Assembly (NCBI GenBank): GCA_947561585.1
Contig: CANNZV010002508.1
Coordinates: 1 to 64,000 of the forward strand
DNA length: 64,000 nt
Source: Caprella mutica
Lineage: Eukaryota; Arthropoda; Malacostraca; Amphipoda; Caprellidae
Direction: 5' to 3'
The stretch's first letter is position 1; every line of letters starts with the position of its first letter. A program made the translations under genes and the position numbers. A model generated the notes under the pieces. The model made no database searches. It was not told where the DNA came from and saw only the letters and a program-made list of their open reading frames with translations. Shown here in pieces: positions 33,005-43,597 of this stretch.

Positions 33005-34497
33005 CAGTAACGGACAAAATATAAGGGTAGACAAAAACCAGTTATCTAAATCTATAATTTCATAAAAAGAACAGAACACACATTATTGAAATTTTGCATG
33101 TATTTTCATATAGAGCTCATATGTATTTGTATGAAATTTCAAAGCATTTGGACAAATATTCTAGGAATAGTTCCATATTTTACTTCAAACACTAAATTTT
33201 GCTCTGGTCAAAAGTTAAGGGTAGCCATCATAAACTTTGAAATATTCGAGGACTTTATAATTAGCTTTATAATTTGTGAATAATTCTTTACTATATCACT
33301 TCAATACATATTCTACCACAAAATTTACAAATTTGGCACAATATGAAGGAGTTATCCACCTTCTATTCATCCTCGAGAAATGTCCACAATTCTTCCGCAT
33401 TTCTTGTGTTTCAGCTCTGAGTACAGTCTCCAATTATTTTCCAAACAATCTCAATTCGATTGAGGTCTGGACTCTGTGAAAGCCAACTCATTAGAGCAAT
33501 TTCTTCATCTTCTAATAGAGTCGTACCTTTTTTATCTGAGTAGTAGGGTACGTTGTCCTGCTTGAAACTCTGAGGTTGAGGGTCAGCTGCTTATTGATAG
33601 AGGAGAATATGATGACGAAACAGCTGTTTTAAACTGCTGCAATAACTCCTCCTCACAGTAAAACAATTGAACCAGGTCCAGCAGAAAAAATGACCCCCTA
33701 AACCATCACACTACCTCCTCCAAAATTAACCTTTTTCTTGACGCAGTTCATAGGTAACATTTCCCCTACTTTACGTTTAATTTGTACGTTTCGATGCAGG
33801 GACACATTATTGCAAACCAATTTGTTGAATTCGAAGCGAAAAAGTAGACTGGGAGACCGTACCTCCAGACATGACATCTATTTCACGAAAAATTTGACCA
33901 GAAGTGTTGAAACTACCTTGCAAGCTACTTTGAAGACTTGCATGATCTTCTCTCAGCAATGCTTCGGGAAGTCTACCATTCTTCGGTTTGGAATCAACAA
34001 CTCCATACTGCTTAAGCTAAGCCACAATATGTTGCACAATCCTTTTGGACCTTCATGTGGCAATAGAAATCTCTTGCAACGACAATTAGAGACTGTATCA
34101 GAGGGGAAACTTGTGGACATTTCTCGAGGATGAATAGAAGATGGACAACTCCTTCATATTGTGCAAAATTATTAGAATTTTGTGGTAGAAGATGTATTAG
34201 AGTGATATAGCAAAGAATTATTCACAAATTATTAAGTTAATTGCCAATATCCGGGAATATTTCAAAGTTTATGATGGCTACCCTTAACTTTTGACCGGAG
34301 CAAAATTCAGTGTTTGAAGTAAAATATGGGACTATTCCTAGAATATTTGTCCAAATGCTTTGAAATTTCATACGAATACATATGAGTTCTATATGAATAT
34401 ACGTGCACAATTTTAATAATGTGTGTTTTGTACTTTTTATGAAATTAAAGATTTAGATAACTTGTTTTTGCCTACCCTTATATTTTGTCCTCTACTG
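33005..34497 (-). mobile_element. 1493-bp Tc1-like element with about 400-bp inverted ends
   Basis: Ends CAGTAACGGACAAAATATAA and TTATATTTTGTCCTCTACTG, TA on both sides. The terminal repeats are long (33005-33400 against 34100-34497) and about 90 per cent alike by eye. Long-repeat Tc1 relatives are known, but here the repeat includes the last codons of the transposase: LWTFLEDE plus stop is read on minus at 33363-33389 and again on plus at 34111-34137. The 5' end thus looks replaced by a copy of the 3' end. Length matches a complete Tc1-type element. Confidence 0.88.
33363..34095 (-). pseudogene. Tc1-like transposase pseudogene
   Basis: Reading the minus strand from about 34095: a damaged N-terminal part with IPNRRMVDFPK (the basic region that follows the helix-turn-helix, usually with R-P-R-S-G-R-P), then VNFGGGSVMV at about 33720, KQDNVPYYSDKKG at about 33550, and SQSPDLNRIEIVWK at about 33450. 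These correspond to the Tc1 motifs GGGSVMVWG, QQDNDPxH and SPDLNPIENLW, so the second catalytic Asp (QDN) and the SPDLN block are readable. Several stops and frameshifts interrupt it, for example TAG after VMV and TGA within LWTFLEDE's upstream stretch. It is inactive. Confidence 0.85.
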
Positions 34498-35636
34498 TAT
34501 GTTTTTTGAAATGTTAAAGGGTTAAATATGTTCAATTAGATAATGCAAGGATTATTAACACCTAGCTATGTTACACATTTTAAACTCTGGAAGTAAAACA
34601 TAAAATGGAACAAGGAGAATACATTTACCAGAGTTTGATTGTTAAATTATTTGTAGAACAGACACTAATTTTATGTAGTATGATCAATAGTGTTAATAAT
34701 TATCAGTTTACCACAGTTGTTTTTCTGCTTTCATGAACACTTTATTGTTTTTACTTCTACTGGAGTTTATTTTATTTTATTCGATCAGTATTCTTTCACT
34801 AAATCTTTCCACTCCTAACTTAATATATATTAATTTATTGATCATTGTCTTTTTTAAAATTCAATGAAATCATTAAAAATGATAATCATGAAATATTCCT
34901 TTAGATTATTCTGAGAATGCTCTCATGGTATCAATTTTTGCTGGTGTAAAGATTATTTATTGAGTTCCATAAGTTTGCCGTCAAAATATAAAAAAATAAT
35001 GCTCTTTGACACTATTTAATCTTCCTATATTCGTGGTAAGCCTTCTTTATTATATTCTATATTCTATGCACATTAATACGGTCGCAATATAAAGTTTCAG
35101 AACTTTCCTCTCACCATTTTCCTTCTGTAATGCAAAGTGCTTTCAAATATTAAAACAGGAGTTTTAATTCCTCTAAATCCTCCACTATGGTGTGTTAGGC
35201 AGATTAAATTTCAGGAGATTATAACTTTTGTCTTTTTCTTTGGAATATTTTCCAGAGAAAAATCCACGTTGAAAACCTGTTGTCATTTCTTTCTGGAATC
35301 TTATTTATAATGAAGATTAATTATTAATACTTTAGTTAGTTAAAATTCTTACATCTGTCAAAATAGAGTTCAAATTAAAATTAGATTAATAACTTAGAAG
35401 ATATTATAATGAGAATAAAATTATGATCGCTCCTATAGCGTTAGTATTTATATTTTACGAGGAAAAAAGGTTTTCATTTCACAATTTAAAGTCAATCTAA
35501 AACTATTCATATTGGCTTCTTTCATCAAATGAAAAATGAAATGTATGCTATTTTTGTCCAGAAAAGAGTAAAGATAAAGTGTTATGATGGTAGGTTATTC
35601 TTTCCATTTTATAGTGTTAGAAAACGAGAAATACAT
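34498..35636. other. AT-rich DNA, nothing recognised
   Basis: No supported gene, RNA or transposon end. Confidence 0.4.
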
Positions 35637-35645
35637 TATTTTGAT

Positions 35646-36738
35646 CGCGCACGGACATTTCGTCCACGGACAATTCATCCACGGACATTTCGTCCACGAA
35701 ATGGTTTAATTTGTATTATATTTATAATGTGTATATAATTCATATTGATCATTATTTACTGATATTTTGCAATATAAAAGTAGAAAACACCATTTGTTTA
35801 TGGTAATTATAAATTCATGGTCTTTGCCATAATTCTTATTGTAATCTTCTTCTCCTGCCCCTACTGGCCGGCAAAAGTAAAATAATATAACTGAAAACTT
35901 TTTAATGATATACAGGCAGGCCTTGCTTTTATTATTCCATTGTCTTATAAAATCTATAATAATAGCAAGGCGTGTCTCGAAGTTATTAGAGTATATAAAC
36001 ATAGAAAATAGTGGACATAATAACAATAACTACAATAAACATCAATATTATTACTCAGATTAGGTTATTAGAAGCAATATTGGTACAGAAATTACTTTTA
36101 AATAACACATTTTTTAACAGTGATTGAATAAAAATTCATACATGATACAAGTATATAATATACTACTTAACAAGTGATTGATAATGAATTATGTTATAAA
36201 AGAAATAGGTAGATATTGGTTTTTTCTAGCGTTGCCTTTAATTATTTAAACGTAAAACCGTTCATGCTATTGTACTGTTCCATATTTTCGTACTCATAAT
36301 AAAACCATACATAATCATTATTATTTACCTATTGTAATTATTTCATTTCACCATGTTATTTCAGTGCGATATCTTGGATACTAATAACTCATTAATTATT
36401 TATGCAAAATATTAAAGAAGATATATATAACTTAAATATACAGTCAAACCGTTTATCATGTCTAATTTCATAACTAATAGAAGGGTAAACATTTTTTTTG
36501 AGTTCATATGGAATTGTCCGGAATAAATCACTATACCTAATATCATTATGTACGTATTTATACATGCCTATTAATGTAATAGTGAAAAATATTGTGAAAT
36601 ATAACCCATATACACTTTAAAATACAAAATTAAGCAATTCGTGGACGAAATGTCCGTGGACGAATTATCCGTGGACGAAATGTCCGTTGGACGAAATGTC
36701 CGTGGACGAATTGTCCGTGGACGAAATGTCCTAGACCC
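35646..36738. mobile_element. Word-array element a (word GGACATTTCGTCCAC)
   Basis: A 1093-bp unit flanked by a perfect 9-bp direct repeat, tattttgat (35637-35645 and 36739-36747). Left end CGCGCACGGACATTTCG; right end read inward GGGTCTAGGACATTTCG. About four 15-bp words lie at 35650-35700 and about seven inverted ones at 36640-36735. The word is itself a dyad, GGAC-N5-GTCC. The interior is AT-rich with no transposase motif; part of it matches 4680-4900 and 47340-47756. Nine-bp duplications and repeat-filled termini are known from FB and Mutator-like elements, so class II is likely. Confidence 0.88.
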
Positions 36739-36747
36739 TATTTTGAT

Positions 36748-37813
36748 ATACCATTCAAAATAATAATTGCTCAAAATTTCAGACGAGGAGTGAATTATTC
36801 TATTATTCCGATCGAGAACTAATTTAATGGTGAAGTTTAATTTCCGAGAAAACATCGAAATTAATTTAGAAGGTACACTATACTTCTTATCTATCAATCA
36901 ATCTCACTCGCTGCCAAATCTCTGATCAAATCAGCAGGCTAATCATTTCTGAGGAAACTTTCTTCAGCAAAACTATTTTTCAGAATTTCTCGATTCAGTT
37001 TCAATAAAGAAAGATTGATGGCTTGCATTGCTCTCCCAGGTCAAGATAAAGCTCAGGGTGTTTAATATCTGTTATCTTTTTACACGAACAGCAACGCCAA
37101 ATTTTGAACGATGGATTTGAAAAGAAAACGTTCATATATGACCGAAAAAATGTGTCGTGACATTAATGTGGAAATATAGTAGAATAATAACGCAACTTTT
37201 TATCTAATGACGTGAAGAATTGTTAGTGAAAATGCATCCTGAAAAACGGGTCTAATTTATTAAAGTGTTGTGGAATAATTAATGATATCACAATTTACGA
37301 GTCTGTGACATCATACACTATTCGATAAAAGTAATAAATAAACTCAGTTTATGATAACGGTACATTGCAAAATTAATTAGATACGTTATATAGAAAATAT
37401 AAGATCATCTGCTTTCAATGATATTAAAGTAAATTGAATTATTTGATGAGTAAACTTTGTAAACTATCAGAATTTTTTGTGCATAAATATTGTTAGTGAA
37501 TAGTTACTTGTGGAAATTCCGTCATGTAAGATATTTTAATAACAAGGGAAAAAGCATATAATACAATATGCGTGTAACTGTACAGGAATGATGATACGAA
37601 CTATTTGTATACATAATTAGCTGCATTTTAACGAAATGGAAGCAATAACGCTACTCGAACCTATATATACGAGAATGATTAGGAATAATTATTAAATATA
37701 AAATAATATTAATTTAATTTTTAGTAAACTTGAGCAAAAATAAAAACACAAACAAACGGTGATACTGAAGATGTGAATTTCCTCAGCAAGTGACGATGCA
37801 AGTACTTCCAGTA
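36748..37813. other. AT-rich DNA, nothing recognised
   Basis: About 1 kb between two word-array elements. No supported gene. Confidence 0.4.
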
Positions 37814-38572
37814 GGTGTACGGACAACTGCCTTGCGGACTTCTGTCATGCAGACAACTGCCAAGCGGACAACTGCCATGCGGGGACAACTGCAATGCGAA
37901 TAACTGCCATGCAGGGACAACTGCAATGCGGACAACTGCAATACGGACAACTACAATGCGGAAAACTGCAATGCGGACAACTGCAATGCGAACAACTGCA
38001 ATGCGGAAAACTGCAATGCGGACAACTGCAATGCGAACAACTGCAATGCGGAAAACTGTCATGTGGACAACTGACATGCGGAAAACTGCTATGTGGACAA
38101 CTGCCATAAAGACAACTGTCCTACGAACAACTGCCATGTGGACAACTGCCGTGCGGAAAACTGCCATGCGGAAAACTGCCAAGCAGACAAATGCTATGCG
38201 GACAACTGCCATGCAGACAGCTGCATGCAGACAGCTGCATGCAGACAGCTGCTATGCGGACAACTGCCTTGCAGACAGCTGCTATGCAGACAACTGCCAT
38301 TCGGACAACTGCCATGCAGACAACTGCCAAGCAGACAACTGCCATGCAGACAACTGCCATGCGGACAACTGCCATGCAGACAGCTGCTATGTGGACAACT
38401 GCCATGCGGACAACTGCCATGCGGACAACTGCCATGCGGACAACTATCATGCGGACAACTGCCATGCAGACAGTTGCTATGTGGACAACTGCCATGCGGA
38501 CAACTGCCATGCAGACAACTGCCATGTGACAACTATCATGCGGACAACTGTCATGCGGACAACGGCCATTCT
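37814..38572. repeat. 15-bp array, about 50 units, left terminus of element b
   Basis: Units GCGGACAACTGCAAT in the first third (37905-38055), then GCGGACAACTGCCAT, with GCAGACAGCTGCAT near 38215-38260. Every unit contains CANNTG (CAACTG or CAGCTG). Several long frames on both strands are free of stops purely because 15 is a multiple of three. Sub-blocks of variants (AATGCGGAAAACTGC) recur every two or three units, showing stepwise expansion. Confidence 0.93.
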
Positions 38573-38660
38573 ATACAGTATATCTCACAAAAAGTTTTCT
38601 CGATTTTATAATTAATTAAGCTTGCTATAAATAGAAATATATTCATGTAGTAGTTCGTAC

Positions 38661-39808
38661 GGTTCTAGGTATATTCCACCCCGGTAATTTCCACCCCGGT
38701 ATATTCCACCTCTTTATATTTTTCCCCTGTTTATTCGTTCCCAGGTATATTCCACCCCGGTAAATTCATCCCCTGTCACAATGCTCATTTGGGTGACAAT
38801 AAAAATTCTAAGATTTTATTTTTAGATTGCCATTTGTTAAATAATTCGTACCGATGAAAAAATAACTCAGACGATATCCTGAGACATTTGGACAATATTT
38901 AGAGGTAGCTCAAGTCAATTAAATTTTATCCTAATAGAATTAAAAATATTCCTGATATGGTAGTTTATTTCAAAGTTAACGTGTTGAACAAGTTAATATT
39001 AATTCCTTTTTAACATTAAACTGCACATGTGCTCTTACAACAATGGTTGGATGAGGTGTGGAAGGGGTCACATGGCAGAGACAACCCATTGAATGTTTTC
39101 GCTCTTTGCTTATAAGTTGCTGTTTGGAATTCAAGGACCAAATTCACCGTGGTCAAAATCTTTCAATGTTAAAATACATTGATCTCCCAGTCTTAAAACC
39201 CTGTACAATAATCCACACCTCTCTATCGGAATCATCTTGGTAAAAAAAAAAACCTACGGTCAAAAACCACCACTCTTACAAGAAGTTAAAATATCAAATT
39301 CAAAATGAGATAAATATAACATGAAGTACTATATGACCTCATCTTACAATTAATATCGATTTTGTGTTGGCGATATGGAAGAAAATCAGCTTGAGATTGA
39401 AAATCTAAATACCTCAACTCATAAAGAGCGTTCACACAACCTTTCTTTCTGTTGTTCTGTTACATGTGTAGTGAAAAATTTACAGCTTGTGATTAGCCAG
39501 CAAAAGGTTTAATTTGATACTGTGAAAATGCAAGTTACCTAGTATTATAAATAATATTAATAAATGACAAATATTAATAACTAACCAAACCTAACCTGAA
39601 AAGTAGGTTGGAATTTACCGGGGTGGAATATACCTAGGGTGGAATATACTGGGGTGGAATATACCGGGGTGGAATTTACCGGTGTGGAATATACTGGGGT
39701 GGAATATACCAGGGTGGAATATACCTTGGGTGGAATATACCGTGGTGGAATTTACCGGTGTGGAATATACTGGGGTGGAATATACTGGGGTGGAATATAC
39801 CGGTCACC
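38661..39808. mobile_element. Word-array element c1 (word GGTATATTCCACCCC)
   Basis: A 1148-bp unit inserted in element b and flanked by gttcgtac (38653-38660, 39809-39816). The left end is GGTTCTAGGTATATTCCACC; the right end read inward is GGTGACCGGTATATTCC. Words occupy 38669-38775 and, inverted, 39605-39800. The interior (38780-39600) matches that of element c2 at 56975-57805 throughout. No coding potential was recognised; the 61-codon frame at 39058 is not shared in frame by c2. Confidence 0.9.
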
Positions 39809-40381
39809 GTTCGTACATTTATACAAGGTTTTTTTTATATTGAAAATAATCCCTAGAATTGGCCATCATAATAATGATTAAATAATATAAAAACCTTAAA
39901 ACGGACAACTACAAAAATACATATATCCTATTTATAAGAAGCTTTAAATAATAAAATTGAGAATACTTTTTGCGGGACATATGAACATTATAATTTTGTA
40001 TAAGGTTAATTTCAATGCGCTATGTAACCTTAAACTTTCATGAATTGAATTTAGTATAATAATGGTAATCCTATAGTCCAATATTGTGCATGAAGATGCA
40101 TATAAGAATTCAAATTGGAAATAATACAAAAATATTTCTTTGCTAAAATATTCTTCATTAATACTTAACCCATTTAGCCACTTTAATAATCAAATGGTAG
40201 ACAAAAATGTTAGAATATAGCGATGCAAAACTTGTTTTTCAAACATTTAATAGTAATAAGAATAGTACAAACGTAAGCTTTACAGGATAATATTTGGCAT
40301 GATTGTGGTAGTCCGAATGGCAGTAGTCTGCAAGACAGTTGTCCGCTTGACAGATGTCCGCATGGCAGTTTTCCTAGAGCC

Positions 40382-41874
40382 TTTAAATAACATAAATATA
40401 ACAATATAACAATTTCCCTCTTCCAATTCATTAACAAGAAATATAACTGTATCCAAATGCTTATTACCCCTTTAATGACCACAACAAAGTATAACTTTGT
40501 TCCTATTTCCATGATTTTTTCTTTCTTCATCTACAATTACTAAGAGTCAATACACTAAGGTAATTGTGAGTCATCTTAAAAGAAATGTCTGAAGTTACTA
40601 TTATACTTATTTAGTGCCCCTAGATAATCTGTTAACAATAGTTCATTGGAAAAAATATATTAATTTTTTTTTTCAGTGTTCACTGTTCATCTCGTATGGA
40701 AGTGTAAATTGACATTTTACTTTATGTTGGGAAAATTTGAATACGTCGCGTCATCATTTAAATTAACATAAAGAATAAGTAAATTAACCCTATAACAAGA
40801 GCAAATCTCGTAAATAACATTCTGTAGTGTAACAAAAAAGAGAGGAAATCTATTTTTTGTAGAAAAAAAAGTTCAAGTCTGCACCTAAGCCAGCCCAAAT
40901 TGAGAATAAAAGCTATCCGCCACAGGACTAAAATCTCATGGAACTTTATCTACGAATGCTCTTAACATTTCTCAATGAGGAGAAAATATACCTCACTAAA
41001 AAGCAGTGGAGATCATTTAAAGTTTTTGCAAAAGTTTAGCGTTTGCTTCAAGAAAAGGTTTACACGAGTATATCTTAGGGTTCACACAAAATGAAGAAAG
41101 AATATTATCGTTTATTTACCATATTTCTTGCCAGATGCACTTTGTGTAAAATGTAAATATCGAAAGAATTTTATCAGCTGCACCTTTGAAGGAAATGAAT
41201 TTCCATTTTCATGAATTGTCGAGGTTTTGTTGTCCTTGAATTAGTCACTTGTGATCAAATTGATTTGCTAATACTGTTATTTTAAAGTAAATGATTTATT
41301 TGTTATTTTATAGAGAGAGAGTAATTGTAGTTACCTATCTGGGCGATATTTGTTATCAGTATATCAATGTAGATTGTTTACATTTCTACAGTCTTCTTCT
41401 ATAAAGTATAGTGTTTTCTGGGTCTTTATTATTACAATTTTCAAAACCGTATTTTCAGTTTAGGATTATAGCTAATTAAAACTATCTTATTCAAAACGTG
41501 TCCTGTGTTCGAAGTATTACATTTTGTTTCAATATTTGCTGTTACTGCTCAATTACCTTTTATTTCTGTTCATAAAATAAACACTGAATGTTTAACTTTT
41601 TAAGAGTTATCTAACTCACTATTTATTAAAGCAGTTTGAGGATTTTGTAATATTTTATTTCTCGGATTTTAGGCAAGTTTAACTTTGTTGAAAATAGGAA
41701 ACTTATTGGGAAACTCTTCTTTTAAATACTTCAATCTATTAAGTCAAAGAATAAAACAGGAGTCCATGAAATAAATAAAAAAATAACTGCTTCATATCCA
41801 CATAATTTCACAATGATATTTGAAATTTATGTACATATATATAGTAGCTATTTCTACGCCATTTTATCTTCGAG
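40382..41874. other. AT-rich DNA, nothing recognised
   Basis: About 1.5 kb with no supported gene or repeat. Confidence 0.4.
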
Positions 41875-42012
41875 CAAGTACAGATAACGGAACAGGGTCC
41901 GTTATCTGTACTTGGTTAAATTCTGTTCCATTATCTTTACTATATAGCTTAATTTTTGGTCAGTTATCTTTACTAGCTAAATTTCTGGATCGTTATCTAT
42001 ACTTGCTTCTTA
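41875..42012. repeat. Hairpin and about 30-bp tandem units with GTTATCTNTACT
   Basis: CAAGTACAGATAACGGA (41875-41891) is perfectly inverted at 41898-41914 around ACAGGG. The motif (A/G)TTATCT(G/T/A)TACT then recurs at 41901, 41930, 41963 and 41992, giving 29-33 bp spacing. The layout (one inverted copy, then several direct copies) would fit a word-array element that lost its interior, but end motifs and a target duplication are missing. Confidence 0.7.
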
Positions 42013-42069
42013 ACTTCAACTAAAAATTAAGTCAACTTATTAAATTAAGTCAACTTACTAAATTAAGTC

Positions 42070-42430
42070 AACTTCAATTTGATATATATATAAAATCAAA
42101 ATTAAAATAGATAATATCAAAATTAATATAGATAATATCAAAATTGATATAGATAATATCAAAATTAATATAGATAATATCAAAATTGATATAGATAATA
42201 TCAAAATTGATATAGATAATATCAAAATTGATATAGATAATATCAAAATTAATATAGATATTATCAAAATTAATATAGATAATATCAAAATTAATATAGA
42301 TAATATCAAAATTAAATTAGATAAAATAAAAATTTAATAAGATAATTTTAAAATAAATATAGATAATATCAAAATTAATATAGATAATATCAAAATTAAT
42401 ATAGATAATATCAAAATTAATATGTATATA
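42070..42430. repeat. 21-bp minisatellite, left part
   Basis: About 16 units of AATATAGATAATATCAAAATT with G/A variation. The unit is divisible by three, so a minus-strand frame of repeated ILILSIS appears (not a gene). The array is interrupted by a mariner-like insertion and resumes at 43363. Confidence 0.92.
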
Positions 42431-43362
42431 CCGGGTGACCAATAAAAAACTGGTCGAAAGTACATGCTTATAACTTCAAAAGTTTTCGATGTAGAAAAGT
42501 AAAACAAATATCACATACAAGAGTATATTCTCAAGTTTTATTCTGTATATAACAAATGTTCGAAATCTTTACTGCTGTGCTAAATAAAAAGATTAATCCG
42601 TTTTTCCAAAATTAGTGATTACTGCAACTCATATATTTTGGTTACTTCACGTATCTCTTGCTTCAAGTCTTCAATCATGGTTGATTTCAATTTAAATACC
42701 TTTTCTTTAACATTTATCGGAGATAAAATCAAAAGGAGAAAGGTCAAGGGACTTAGTTGAACAGAGAAAACGGTTCGGTGCGAAATAATCTTGTCCTCGA
42801 AGTGATTTTTCAATCAGTCTACTGCAGAGAAGAATATACATGCAGTTGCAGTGTCCTAATGGAACCAAAAGTAAAGATGATTGTCGTCAGTCATTACAGT
42901 ACTTAACATTTCATTGCATCCGTCGGTGTTTACAGAACAAACATTTTCAGTCTCTACATCTTTCCGCACCGAACTGTCACTTTCTGCGAGTGCAATGGTT
43001 TCTCAAACACTTAATTTCTTGTCCATTTATTGAACAAATTCTTAACCATTTTAATTTTTATATCCTTGTTGTATTGAATGGCATATTTTCTCTTGACTTT
43101 AGATAATGTTTAGAAATGAAAACACGCTATTCAATAGTTAGTTGCATAATGATTCATGAGGGTTGATAAAATGCGTTGACGAAATAACCATTATGATTGA
43201 TTGAGATATCTGTATCCCTCATTCGATAGTTATCAATATCTTTAATACTAAATAAAACTTGAGAATATATTCTTTTATGTGATTCTTGTTTCATCTTTCT
43301 ACACCAATTATTTTTTTAGTTATAAGCATTTACTTTCGACCAGTTTTTTATTGGTCACCCGG
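42431..43362 (-). mobile_element. 932-bp mariner-like element inside the 21-bp array
   Basis: Ends CCGGGTGACCAATAAAAAAC and GTTTTTTATTGGTCACCCGG, TA on both sides, inverted repeats of about 105 bp. The element splits the minisatellite. It carries a decayed transposase on the minus strand and is shorter than a complete mariner (about 1.3 kb), so it is internally deleted. Confidence 0.88.
42619..43050 (-). pseudogene. Mariner-like transposase pseudogene
   Basis: On the minus strand from about 43050: IALAESDSSVRKDVETENVC, then VNTDGCNEML, then WFHQDTATA at about 42855 (the family's Q-Q-D-G-A-T-x-H block, Asp kept), then LKNHFEDKIISHRTVF and a scrambled SPxLTFLLL (the SPDLTPxDFFLWG position), and finally KEKVFKLKSTMIEDLKQEIR. 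The order fits a mariner-family transposase. At least two stops lie between about 43050 and 42815, and the third catalytic region is degraded. The last 64 codons (42619-42813) are still open. Confidence 0.75.
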
Positions 43363-43445
43363 TATAATATCAAAATTAAAATAGTTAAAATCAAAACTAA
43401 TATAGATTAAATCTAAAATAAAATAGCTAAAATTCAACTAATTTT
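43363..43445. repeat. 21-bp minisatellite, right part
   Basis: Continues the array after the insertion (TATAATATCAAAATTAAAAT, then AGTTAAAATCAAAACTAATA), but with more divergence than the left part. Confidence 0.75.
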
Positions 43446-43550
43446 TGTTCAATTATCAATTATAATCTTTCGAGTTTAATTCAAGTTTGGGGTTTGTTTA
43501 ACAAAAAAATGAATAATCTGGCCACTCTGATTTCATCCGTTTTTCAACCA

Positions 43551-43597
43551 TCATTTGATTCCCGGTAATTTGATTCCCGGTCATTTGATTCCCAGTA
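43551..43597. repeat. Solo word array d (word GGTAATTTGATTCCC)
   Basis: Three to four 15-bp words: CATCATTTGATTCCC, GGTAATTTGATTCCC, GGTCATTTGATTCCC, AGTAATATTTATC. The word has the same form as those of elements a-h. No inverted partner is found within several kb either side, so it is a solo end or a truncated copy. Confidence 0.65.

Larger units (their letters stand above)
37814..40381. mobile_element. Word-array element b (word GGACAACTGCCATGC), with element c1 inside
   Basis: The left end GGTGTACGGACAACTGCC starts an array of about 50 words (37814-38572). The right end, read inward GGCTCTAGGAAAACTGCC, has about five words (40310-40381). The end types match the other family members. Element c1 (38661-39808) is inserted in the interior. 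The flanks (cttccagta and tttaaataa) are not duplicated, so either the duplication has decayed or the two ends came from different insertions. The array's stop-free frames of up to 266 codons are artefacts of the 15-bp unit. Confidence 0.75.

Noticed and set aside
33738..34133. 131-codon plus-strand frame
   Set aside because: The Tc1-type transposase is on the other strand; this frame is its shadow.
37721..38615. Long open frames (up to 266 codons) rich in Cys/Gln/Leu or Thr/Ala/Met on both strands
   Set aside because: They follow the 15-bp array in several frames at once. The unit is a multiple of three without stops, so frames are open by construction.
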